The notes beneath the pieces were generated by a model, which did not search any database, was not told the DNA's origin, and saw only the letters and a program-made list of their open reading frames with translations. This document shows, piece after piece, positions 55,443 through 64,000 of a stretch of 64,000 bases of DNA. The DNA comes from Aspidiotus rigidus (Eukaryota; Arthropoda; Insecta; Hemiptera; Diaspididae). Position 1 is the first letter of the stretch, and the number at the start of each line of letters is the position of its first letter. The stretch is taken from assembly GCA_035079385.1 (NCBI GenBank), contig JAVHKY010000024.1, forward strand, positions 5,704,001-5,768,000, in the 5' to 3' direction. The position numbers and the translations under genes were made by a program.

Positions 55443-56325
55443 AGGTAGCTAAAAATGAGATTAACTTTATTTAGAAGGAAATATGACTTCAACTTCATCT
55501 ACAAAATAAATCATTGTAATAATATTCAAAACATTTACATTCAAAATTAAAAAATACAAATAAAAACTATCTCTTGTTTTATATTGTATTGGTACTTCAC
55601 TTTATCATTTACCGTATTAAGTAGAAATTTTATTGTACATAGAATTTCAGACAATAAATTTAACAAGCGTATAGATTGTGTGTGTATTCAATACTTCTAG
55701 CAGAACTTCATAGCTCATTATTAATTTCCTCATAAACGAAGATATTTGGTATTTTTAATGAATTTTGACCAAAGAAAAGTACCAAAATACGGTTAACTAA
55801 AAATTTGTCTCCCCAATGTTTAAACATTACTGTAAGGTAAACTGTATGTGTATATATATACTTTAAATTTTGAAATGAATTTCTTCTAAATTCTGCTACG
55901 AACATAAATATTATACAGTTAGCTTAATGTTCTCAAAGCCAGCTTAGGACCGATAGAATTCGGCACATGATTTACTCGTACATAAATATGGAAAGAAGAC
56001 GTGACAAAACATTCTGAACTCTACATTAGAAGAATTAATTCGGTCATTTCTTTGTTGGTTAAGGTAACTTTCTTTGCATTAATTAACGAATTTTGCTTGC
56101 CAATACGAAATTCCTTCAAAGCTGGACAACTTTTTAAAGTCTCGAAAATGATCTCCTTAAAACAGCTGTTCCTATCATTAATAATTGAATTTACGATTCT
56201 CAATTCTTTTTGGTCTCCTAAAAAATTGAATAACTGCGTCTTTCTAGGTGATTCACTACGAACACTCTTTATCTCCGTTTCAAATTTTTTGAGTCAAGAG
56301 GAAAGGAGAAAAAATGATTAATACG
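55443..56325 (-). pseudogene. F-box/LRR-like locus, tandem unit 2 (partial)
   Basis: The minus-strand frame ending at 56021 reads an LRR-like segment (KTQLFNFLGDQKELRIVNSI ... FKEIIFETLKSCPALKEF) of about 90 residues without a stop. Downstream sequence matches unit 1 (55921-56000 against 54691-54770), but a middle part differs. It may be an exon of the gene whose 5' part lies at 56395-57010, or a fragment. Confidence 0.5.
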
Positions 56326-56394
56326 GAAATGCGTTAATGAGAAGGAACAATTAAATAATTGGAATAGCAAACCTGAATTGTCCTATCGGTATCA

Positions 56395-57010
56395 TTGATG
56401 TCTTCTTTTATAAGTAGGTCGATAATTGGGGACGTAACTGCATACTTAGGCTCTTAATTTGAGACAGCCATTGGGGATCTTCAATCATCTTGTGATATAG
56501 CTTCAGTGAGAGAGTGACATGTTTCACGTTTGTAAAAGCGGAGAGCATTTTTTTTTTTTAAATCTTCGGGTCAATTATTGGACCCGGTAACAAGGCCAGA
56601 GTATGCAATCGAGTTAGCTGAACTTTCTCTCCAATCAACTTGTCCAAAGTACCGACGAACGCATAATTTTCCAAAAATCCATAAATATGGGGACTCGTCA
56701 GATTTACACATGATCGGAGAATTTTCAAAAGAATTCTTCCGCTCAGCGAACATTTTCGGAAAGTCAACGAGTTAACTTTCGGGCTGCATTCCTCCCACAT
56801 GCCACAGGGAAGGGAGAGTCGACCCACATTTTGAAAATCTGCGTTCAGGATTTCAAAATCCAAGTTGAGCATTGCATATATTGAATGACGGACGGATCGG
56901 ATGTATCACCATTTCTTCAAAAGACGAACTTTTGATGTTTGGTGATCGGAGAGATGCCGCAGTACTCCTGCGCGTAGCTCGGATAGTAGCAATCTCGACT
57001 CGAAATGTTG
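56395..57010 (-). pseudogene. F-box/LRR-like gene, 5' part with stop and frameshift
   Basis: On the minus strand about 57010-56930 reads an F-box-like start (LLLSELRAGVLRHLSD...VRLLKKW) followed by an in-frame TGA. From 56872 the frame runs 104 codons of LRR-like sequence (VNSLTFRKCSLSGRILLKIL; RSCVNLTSPHIYGF). It then hits an A-run (56549-56561) where the frame is lost before LSAFTNVKHVTLSLKL and WLSQIKSLSMQL. F-box proteins recruit substrates to SCF ubiquitin ligases; this copy appears damaged. The F-box call is weaker than the LRR call. Confidence 0.5.
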
Positions 57011-57029
57011 TCTGCGAATAGGAATGTGA

Positions 57030-57920
57030 AAACTCGATTTAAATATGATCTAACTTAATTTCTACTAGATTCACAATTTAATTGGACTGTATAAAGAGGA
57101 AGAAGAGATGTCTCTGTGGTACTTCAGTCTTTTAATATTCATTCTAATTATTGGTGTATCTTTTTCCTTGTGATCCAATCGACCCCGTGCTACAAGTTTG
57201 TATTTGATGAAATATCAAATACCATGTTTTATGAAACAAGTTAATTTATCAATTTGAGAATGTATTATATTTATATTATGTATCTACATTACAAATACCT
57301 ATACTTTCTAATGAAACCTAATGAGGAAGTCAACGAGTTGAGGAGGACATACAGGAGAGGGTAGTCCAATTAAGTGCTCTTCAATAATCCTTCACCTTGG
57401 AAAGAAATACGAGCAGCCTCCCGCTTGTCAGGATTGAAAAAGTTAATTCCATTTACATAAAACTAGATCAACTCTGCTTAGTCATTAAGGCTCAAAACTA
57501 ATTTGGTATTTTCGTTATTCCATGAGAAATTATGAAGATATAAGAAAAATCATTTTGGAACCATCCATTATTGGATGTCGACTTACAAAGCTAAAATTTT
57601 TATTTATGCTTATAATATATATTTACTCTGTCCTAACCAGACCTAATCTTTCTAATGCACGTATGTCACACACAATTTCCGAAACAAAAAATTCAGAAAA
57701 CAGCGTATAAGTTTTTTTTCATTTTCTGTCAAACTTGGTGGATGTCATTTTCTAAATAATATATTTTACAAATAAGTGTGCGATGCTTTGACCAGTAAAT
57801 CCCCCTAGTTGGAAACCTGTTTGCACAATATGTTTGTCGCCTTCCCTTCACCCCAATCGCTGCTGTCCTGTCTATCCTCTATCAATCTTTGAAGTGAATT
57901 TTGAGAAAAAAAAAGTGTAA
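57030..57920. other. non-coding, no gene recognised
   Basis: A short signal-like frame at about 57107-57172 (MSLWYFSLLIFILIIGVSFS) ends at a stop with no obvious donor and is not called. The rest is AT-rich. Confidence 0.4.
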
Positions 57921-57944
57921 TTTCCTTACTTCTTTTCTGGGTCA

Positions 57945-58132
57945 AATTTCTCTGAAAGTACCCGCAGCAGAAGCAGCATTAGGCTCAATTGTAACATTTT
58001 TCGTTGGAACCGCTGGTGTTGTTGATGACGGTTTCAAAGTCGTTGTATCGATGGCATTCGGTCTTGGTTCGCGCGGTACTGAAGAAGGTGTCGAAGAAGC
58101 TGGACTTACCGTTGTTGCAGACGCTAATTTTT
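57945..58132 (-). CDS. possible terminal exon of a Ser/Thr/Pro-rich protein
   Basis: After an acceptor-like AAAATTAG, the minus strand is open for about 60 codons to a TGA. It reads ATTVSPASSTPSSVPREPRP, then DTTTLKPSSTTPAVPTKN and VTIEPNAASAAG. The composition (Ser/Thr/Pro, even codon use, GC richer than its flanks) is typical of a mucin-like C-terminus. The opposite strand is also open, which weakens the call. No upstream exons were found. Confidence 0.35.
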
Positions 58133-58389
58133 CCTAGCGCAGGTGTTAATTTCCCCCATTTTGTGGCGAACTTTTCGCCTTTTTCATTCAATTTTAAAAA
58201 TCATGAAAAGAAGCGTAGTGCTAATTTCTCTTATTTTTTCGAAATTGTGACTTCCCTCAGTAAAATCCTAGTTTTTCTTGCCATATGTATTTTCATACTC
58301 TCAAAAAAAAAATCCTAAAAATTTGAATCCTGGATGGGAACAACTTTACAATAAAAAGAAATATTAAATAATTACAAATTAGTTATTTA

Positions 58390-58610
58390 AATTTTTCATG
58401 TGTTATTGAGGTTTTTCTTTCAGGAGGTATGGTTATACCCTGGAATTTTATTTACATCATTGAGGTTTGCTTATGCACCAACACCATTTTGTTACTCTCA
58501 ATGAAATCCTCTAATTTTTTCAATACATATGTAGTGCCATTGAGGTTATTGCTATGCGCCAGTTCCATTTTAATGCTCTTCAGAAAATCCTAAAAATCCT
58601 TTAATTCTTC
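58390..58610. repeat. about 100-bp tandem units (CATTGAGGTT...)
   Basis: Two to three diverged units each contain (C)ATTGAGGTTTGCTTATGCRCCA, CCATTTTRTTACTCT and GAAATCCT. Non-coding. Confidence 0.6.
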
Positions 58611-60465
58611 TCAATCGAGTTGTCACAAGTATTGTTGATTGGAAAATTTCAATTCACTACCCTTTCAATAAAGACAGTGTGGTCTTATGTGGACTAACAC
58701 AACACTTCTACTTTTGATCACAGTGACGTATTTAAGCAGAAATAATACTACTTCTATTATCATATTTGATAAGACTTACAACCTTACCTATATAATGATG
58801 TCGTACTTTTTAAGAATACAATGTTGACACATAATCGTTTCAAAATAAATTTTGATTTGATCACTTGACAATCACTGTTGACCTTATACGTCTATTTAAA
58901 GAAATCTTCAATAATAATGTATTATAACCCAAATACACATATTACAAGTACAATACTAAAATTATTAAAAATAGCAAAATAAATTAGATTTTATTCTGTG
59001 GACATTTTCTATTATTCCGCGTTGATAAAAACAGTTACACCTAATTTCAGATCCTCAGGTAACGTCTCTAAATACCGAGAAATTTTCAATTTATCAAAAT
59101 ATTTAAGATTTAAAAGTTTTCCATGAAAATCGTTGGAATAAATACCATTCAAGCGCTGCATCGACATTGCGTACTTAGGCCTATATTACTCTCTTTCCTG
59201 TTTCAATCCTTCACGTATGTCATGTAACAAGTGTAAGAGCGGAGAACATACTTGTACATGACAGAAACCATACAGATATACTCGGATTATGTAACTTATC
59301 GAGACAGCAACTAAATCAAATGATCTTGCTTACTCCGGAAAAGCTTTCACATAGACATAGCCCGCGTGCCACCACCTTCCACCTTAAAAAGTACCCAAAA
59401 CTCTGATCTCAGTCTTACCCGACTCGATAAGACCAGACTAGCTCAGGCGGTGGAGTATGAATACTCACCAAAGGGGACGTGCTGGGCAGTCCGAGGGTAG
59501 ACCACATATCCAGCATTTTCGTTTCACTTTTCAAGATCACTTAGGCTACAAGAAACGTTGATGCTAGAGGAAGCCTAACTTGTCGTCGATGTAAGCTCCA
59601 CGTGCTTACCAAACTAGAGGAAAATAGTTTGTCGTCGTAGTGACTTATCCGCAGCTAGATGCAACACAAAGACGAAGTGAGAGAAAAAGAAAAAAAAAAA
59701 ACTAAACGAGGATCGCATAAATCGATCAATAAAATTCTAGAACAGGATAATTATGGGACAGCTAAATAATTTAGAAAGCGGGCCAAAAGAAAGAGGTTAG
59801 TGTAGTAATTTTTGAATCACTTTTTTTTCATTCAGAGGTTTAGCTTTAAACCGTTCATTGCTAACTGATAGAAAAGGACGAATACAGAAAAATCGATGCA
59901 GCTTATTAATTGAACTCAAAATTACTTCCTTTTGAAAAAATAGAACCAAGGTCGGGTTCCATTTGTCGAAAATAAAAATAATAATCTAATTAATAGAATA
60001 ATCTCAAGTCTATACGAACAAAAATGAGGCAAACTTGCGTTTCGGTTGTTCAGCCATCATTCGAAAATAGACATCCACATCACGTGTTGTCCAATCGAAT
60101 CCGTAGACGCGTATTTTTCACCTTTCGATAGCACGAACTTTCGAAACAATTAACGTGTGAGAAGAAAAAAATTATAGTCACGAAGATTGACGATGCATTT
60201 TTCACTAGTCGATTTATATTCTTTGAAACACAAGGCCATTCGAACTTCACAATCAAAGAATTCACAAAAAAAAAAATTTGTAGAGCTACACGACCATGCA
60301 TCATTTCTCGAAAAATCGCACGTTCTCTCCCCTTTTTCTTCGATGGCTCATCATCGTTTTTCGTGTAAAAATGCCCTTCTCCTTCCTAACTCGACTTGGT
60401 TTTTATCCGTGAACCACGGTTGGACAAGATAAATTAGAACGAAAAAGTTTTCGTCTTTTAAGTTT
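58611..60465. other. non-coding, no gene recognised
   Basis: AT-rich DNA. The frames at 60080-60304 (minus) and 60187-60432 (plus) overlap each other and have no domain. Confidence 0.45.
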
Positions 60466-60590
60466 TATTATCACGACGTTTCGACCACATAGCGGACATC
60501 ATCAAACGAAGAAATACAACGATAAGGTATCACGACGTTTCGACCGCATAGCGGACATCATGAGGCGAAGAAATAAAACGATAAACCCTG
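60466..60590. repeat. two tandem 60-bp units (ACGACGTTTCGACC)
   Basis: Two units TATCACGACGTTTCGACC(A/G)CATAGCGGACATCAT...GAAGAAATA(C/A)AACGATAA lie head to tail. The motif resembles sequences found at ends of Penelope-like elements; a similar GTCGAAACGTC motif occurs near 14803. Confidence 0.75.
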
Positions 60591-60619
60591 ATCGTTTTAT
60601 TTCATGCGGAAACGTCGTA

Positions 60620-61895
60620 ATATTTTATTTACAGCGTGTAAAATATCCAAAGTACATATTACATTAAGTGCCACCAACTGATTCGTTTCCATTTTCCCCG
60701 ATCTTTGGCCTCCCTAGTCCACGTTGTTCCCACCCTTCTCGTTATCTCATCACTCCATCTTAACTTGGGTCTTCCCTTCCCTCTTGAGCCCTCATACACC
60801 TGCCACTCTGTAACTCTCTTTGCCCATTTGTCTTCCCCTCTTATGATGCGCCCCGCATATTTCAATTTCAATTTTTTGATTTTATATCCCACACCATCAA
60901 CCCCGTTCTTTCCCTAATTATTGTGTTTTTGATTTTGTCTTTCCTTCTCAGTTCTAACATGCTACGTCCCATTGTTCTTTGAGTGGATCTTATTTTTTCT
61001 AGTTGGGCTTTGGTGAGGGCCCATGTTTTTGCTCCGTACGTCAACACCGAAATTACACACATATTGAAAATTTTTGCGTTGGCTCGTATGCTCATATTTC
61101 CCTTAAAGGTGTTTCCCAAGGCCCAAAAACTTTTCCATACTGTTTCCTTCCTTATCTGTATTCCTTTTTCAATGCCTCTCTCAAATTATAAGTTTCGCCC
61201 CAGATATGTATAGTCCTTTACTTTTTCGATCTTATGTGTGCCCACGTTAAGGTGTGTGTCTTCGGTGTTGCTCGTGTATTTTGTTTTATTGATATTTCCG
61301 TGAAGGCCTGTGTGAACAATTCTTCCGCCCCTTTTCCCAGCCCCTCAATATCCGTATGTACGTATCAGCACAATATCATCTGCAAATTTCAAATTATTCA
61401 ATTTGTCCCCGTTAATCGACACTCCATATCTTTCCCAATCCATTTTGTTTTAAAACTCCCTCCAACATACAGGTAAACAAATTTTGGTGAAAAGGGATCC
61501 CCTTGTTTGACCCCCTCTCTATGTCAAATGCATGACCTTTCCTCTCAATTCTTATGTAGGCTTTAGAGTCTGAATAAGTTTTTTTTCAGAATCTTTATCG
61601 CCTTGCTATCACATCTAGCTTGTTCTAAATTTTCCCATATACTGCTATGTTCAGTTGTGTCAAATGCCTTCCTAAAATCAATAAACAGGAGATGTATTTC
61701 CAAGTTGTATTCACTTGCCTTTTCTATAACTTGTTCCAATGCGCGCATGTGGTCAACTGTCGAGAACCCTTTTCTAAAACCTGTTCGTGTTTTAGCCAAA
61801 TACTCATCCATTTGGTTGTATGACCTGTTTTTGAGTATCGTCAAGAACCCTCTGCTGATACATGAGAAGAGGCGAATGGGCCTATGAAAAGGAAA
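60620..61895 (-). mobile_element. 5'-truncated RTE-type LINE, inactivated
   Basis: Minus-strand reading order: 61892-61577 reverse-transcriptase N-terminal part (RPIRLFSC..., TGFRKGFSTVDHMRALEQ, LLFIDFRKAFD); near 61398-61378 the FADDIVL catalytic box; 61119-60868 (SVLTYGAKTWALTKAQLEKI); 60892-60659 C-terminal part (LKYAGRIIRG, KRVTEWQVYEG, RGKGRPKLRWSDEI). This order and these blocks are typical of RTE/CR1-like LINEs. Frameshifts separate the pieces and the endonuclease is missing. The 3' end is A-rich (AAATAAAATA) near 60620. Confidence 0.88.
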
Positions 61896-61905
61896 ACTGG
61901 AAATC

Positions 61906-61960
61906 CATTTGAAGGGGCCGGTGTAAGAGAAACAGCATTCAAGTATGGAATTCCCAAAAT
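61906..61960 (+). mobile_element. pogo-like transposase HTH fragment, copy 1
   Basis: It encodes GAGVRETAFKYGIPKIT, matching the psq-type helix-turn-helix pattern (SVREAAxxYxVPKSTL) of pogo/Tigger transposases. It abuts the 5' truncation point of the LINE, and homology to the next copy ends after about 35 bp. Confidence 0.5.
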
Positions 61961-62365
61961 TACGTCCATATATCATTTTTATTTTTCCATTTTTTTTTTG
62001 CGAAATTATTGTTTTTTGATAATTAAAATCAGTGTACAAATATCTTACAAACAAAATAAACACAAATTCTGTAGCTTTCTTAGTTTTTGAGTATCAGTTC
62101 ATTATGCAAAGAAGTCCTGTTTGTTCCGAGTTTAAATCTAACGCTAGTTTGAAATATTTTCTAATGGATATTCAAGAAATTTATACTGTAACAATGATGG
62201 CAGAATCTGCTGGAATAAAACATCGTTAACATAGGCAAGCAAGTGGCTCGGTACCAAGTGTGCTTTCAAAATGAGCTTCAAACCAAAGAAAATTAGGTGC
62301 TCGAAGATATCACAATTACTCCAAAGATGTCTGTACAAAAGCAGTAAATTAAGTTTAAAAAGGAG

Positions 62366-62480
62366 TCAGTGTAAGAGAAACAGCATTCAAGTATGAAGTT
62401 CTTAAAAATACTATAAGCCAAAAAATTGACTGCCCTTGTGCGCTTACTATTGAGGAAGAAACATTCCTTCAGAATGATTG
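62366..62480 (+). mobile_element. pogo-like transposase HTH fragment, copy 2
   Basis: It encodes KGVSVRETAFKYEVLKNTIS followed by ALTIEEETFLQN, the usual order of psq HTH and the E-E-E-x-L start of the second DNA-binding part in pogo-like transposases. Its first 30 bp are nearly identical to 61919-61950. The frame breaks shortly after. Confidence 0.6.
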
Positions 62481-62819
62481 TTTCGTACTTATGCCTCTCT
62501 AATTGTTCAGACGTTGGAGATATTGTTCAATTATCTAAATGAAAGAAACCGAGTAGAGAAGTGTTTCTCTGAGAATAGACCAAGCTGATCAGAATTTTTC
62601 TTCAAATAAATTTTTTGCTAGGTAATTTTGACATGTTCTGAGTGTGTATGAAAGATTTTTTGATAAGACAGATGTACGCGCGCTGGAGTGTACATAAGGG
62701 GAAATGGGCATTTCACATTTTTGCATCATATTATCTGTGATTTAGAAATGAATTATCAAAGTAATGCCTGAAAAATTGGCACGGCCTGTAAACAGTGGCG
62801 AGGATGACGTAAGCTGAAT

Positions 62820-63241
62820 ATCTACAATAAATCAACTGCTCCTGCAGAGGACATAGAGAATCTCAATAGTGGTAATAGTGATAGCAACGCCAGTGAAACA
62901 GACAATTTTTTGCAACCTGTCCCTTATTGGCCAAATGATGAATTCTGTGAGGATCATACTGAAAATAAGACAATAGAAAGAGGCAATACGTAATTGCAAA
63001 CTGTATTCCCTGAAACAATTGCCCTAGCAGTATTTCATCATTTTTTGTGGTGTACGCATTTGGAAAAAATAGTATACCACTTAGTGCTCAACAAGAGCTT
63101 TTGGGGTTTATTGAAGATGTACAACAGGAGATGAGAGAGAAATTGCCAGCGGAGGGACAAACTTTGCGTCTGCTACCAATTGATGTCATACAACAATTGA
63201 TGTCACCTGGTGAAATCAAGAGTAGTATAGTACCCCTTTGA
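62820..63241 (+). pseudogene. degenerate ORF, possibly the rest of the pogo-like element
   Basis: Two successive open pieces, 62823-62993 (acidic, Ser/Asn-rich, ends in TAA) and 63047-63241 (FGKNSIPLSAQQELLGFIED ... LLPIDVIQQL), follow the HTH fragment on the same strand. They could be remnants of one element's C-terminal region, but I recognise no catalytic motif. Confidence 0.3.
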
Positions 63242-63345
63242 GCACACTTTGACCTCTATGACACTGTTCAAGGTGACAGTGACATGAAAAAAAAAAAATA
63301 TGGCAAAAATTTTTTTTGATTTTTTTTTTGATGCCTTTCGTAACG

Positions 63346-63420
63346 CATGATTTATCGCCCATGATTCATCCCCTATAATTCATCCCCCATGATTCATTCC
63401 CCATTGATTCATGCACCTGT
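63346..63420. repeat. CCCATGATTCAT tandem repeat
   Basis: Five units of 13-16 bp of the type CCCATGATTCATC lie head to tail. Confidence 0.85.
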
Positions 63421-63444
63421 GACATTTATTTTATTGAGTTTTTT

Positions 63445-63760
63445 GTATGAGAATGAAAATTTAATCTCCGTTACGCTCGATTGCATTTAGATAACGAGTT
63501 ATTACGATTTTTAATTAACTTGTATGAAAATTTAATCTCCGTTACGCTCGATTACATTTAGATATTGAGGTGTATAATTGATGAGTTTTATTTTCAATTT
63601 CGGAATATGAGATAATGTTTCCCCATTGAGCAGTAGGTATACAATGAAACCTTCACACTGTATATGCATATAGGAGTTTCCTTATGAAATCAGTTATCGT
63701 TTAATTTTATTTAGATAATGAGGTGTATAATCGAGAATGAAAATTGAATTACCACATGTC
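63445..63760. repeat. direct repeats with CTCCGTTACGCTCGATT
   Basis: TATGA(R)AATTTAATCTCCGTTACGCTCGATTRCATTTAGATA occurs at about 63449-63493 and 63521-63565, and a partial related unit with GATAATGAGGTGTATAAT occurs near 63714. Nothing coding is seen between here and the window end. Confidence 0.75.
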
Positions 63761-64000
63761 TACAGACAAACCTAATTACATTTGTATGATATTGCATTCC
63801 TGGTCATTAGTTAACATTGTATGAGAGAGATAGCTCTCTTTGATTTAGGAGTATGTTGTAATATCTCTCCATTCAGATTTTTTCAACCAAGTATACATAA
63901 CCAGACATTTCACATACCCTCTATGAGGCTATCTGAGAGTGAATATAATACTTAGTAGTAGTAGCGATGAATCTGAGCGTGAATAGTTCAGTGTTCTGGA

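Noticed and set aside
57107..57172. Short signal-peptide-like ORF
   Set aside because: It ends at a stop after about 21 codons with no convincing donor or downstream exon.
59395..59520. Possible small nuclear RNA (TACTCACC-type sequence)
   Set aside because: It does not match the U1 5' end, and no Sm site or conserved stem could be identified.
63346..63420. CRISPR-like short repeats
   Set aside because: Units are contiguous tandem 13-16-mers without unique spacers; this is a simple minisatellite.

Overview
The window is eukaryotic nuclear DNA. It is AT-rich, its genes are split by GT-AG introns, microsatellites and poly-A/T runs are common, and many small inverted-repeat transposons are present. 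An arthropod-type Kazal domain, a Pgant-type glycosyltransferase, RTE, BEL/Pao, Penelope-like and MULE relics and a recurring 'taggtacct' word suggest an insect, perhaps a sternorrhynchan hemipteran. The species assignment is inference only.

Layout. 0-10 kb: a CTACTAG microsatellite, a 395-bp foldback element, then three small secreted-protein genes (2.3-2.8 kb plus, 4.0-6.4 kb minus, 9.2-9.7 kb plus). All three have one phase-1 intron after the signal-peptide exon. Two of them share exact cysteine spacing. A GCAAACAAC/GCAAATGAC minisatellite lies between them. 11.4-15.1 kb: a three-exon minus-strand gene for a secreted His/Gly-rich, Ser/Thr-rich protein ending in a Kazal domain. 17.9-27.2 kb: a ten-exon gene for a 601-residue polypeptide GalNAc-transferase whose metal-binding DxH motif reads DSN and whose WGGEN motif reads YGGEQ. 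Its introns hold at least six non-autonomous transposons, two with perfect target-site duplications. 28.9-29.95 kb: a three-exon gene of unknown function with an N-terminal signal or anchor.

32-44 kb is the most unusual region. Two intronless serine beta-lactamase-like ORFs (SxxK, YxN and HxG motifs intact) lie in opposite orientation about 6.3 kb apart and are nearly identical across the catalytic and C-terminal parts. The second copy lacks the hydrophobic N-terminus and is fused in frame to a fragment of a third copy. It is surrounded by other broken copies, and the whole patch is bounded by inverted repeats about 4.5 kb apart (39.56-44.08 kb). Between the two copies are a Penelope-like GIY-YIG fragment and a tRNA-shaped gene whose anticodon loop lacks U33.

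45-64 kb is mostly repeats: a foldback MULE whose transposase coding sequence was split by a second MULE, several hairpin MITEs, a BEL/Pao pol relic, a tandemly duplicated and decayed F-box/LRR-like locus, a possible Ser/Thr/Pro-rich terminal exon, an RTE-type LINE and pogo-like HTH fragments. No operon-like organisation is visible. The genes look independent. The local theme is secreted or secretory-pathway proteins set among mobile elements.
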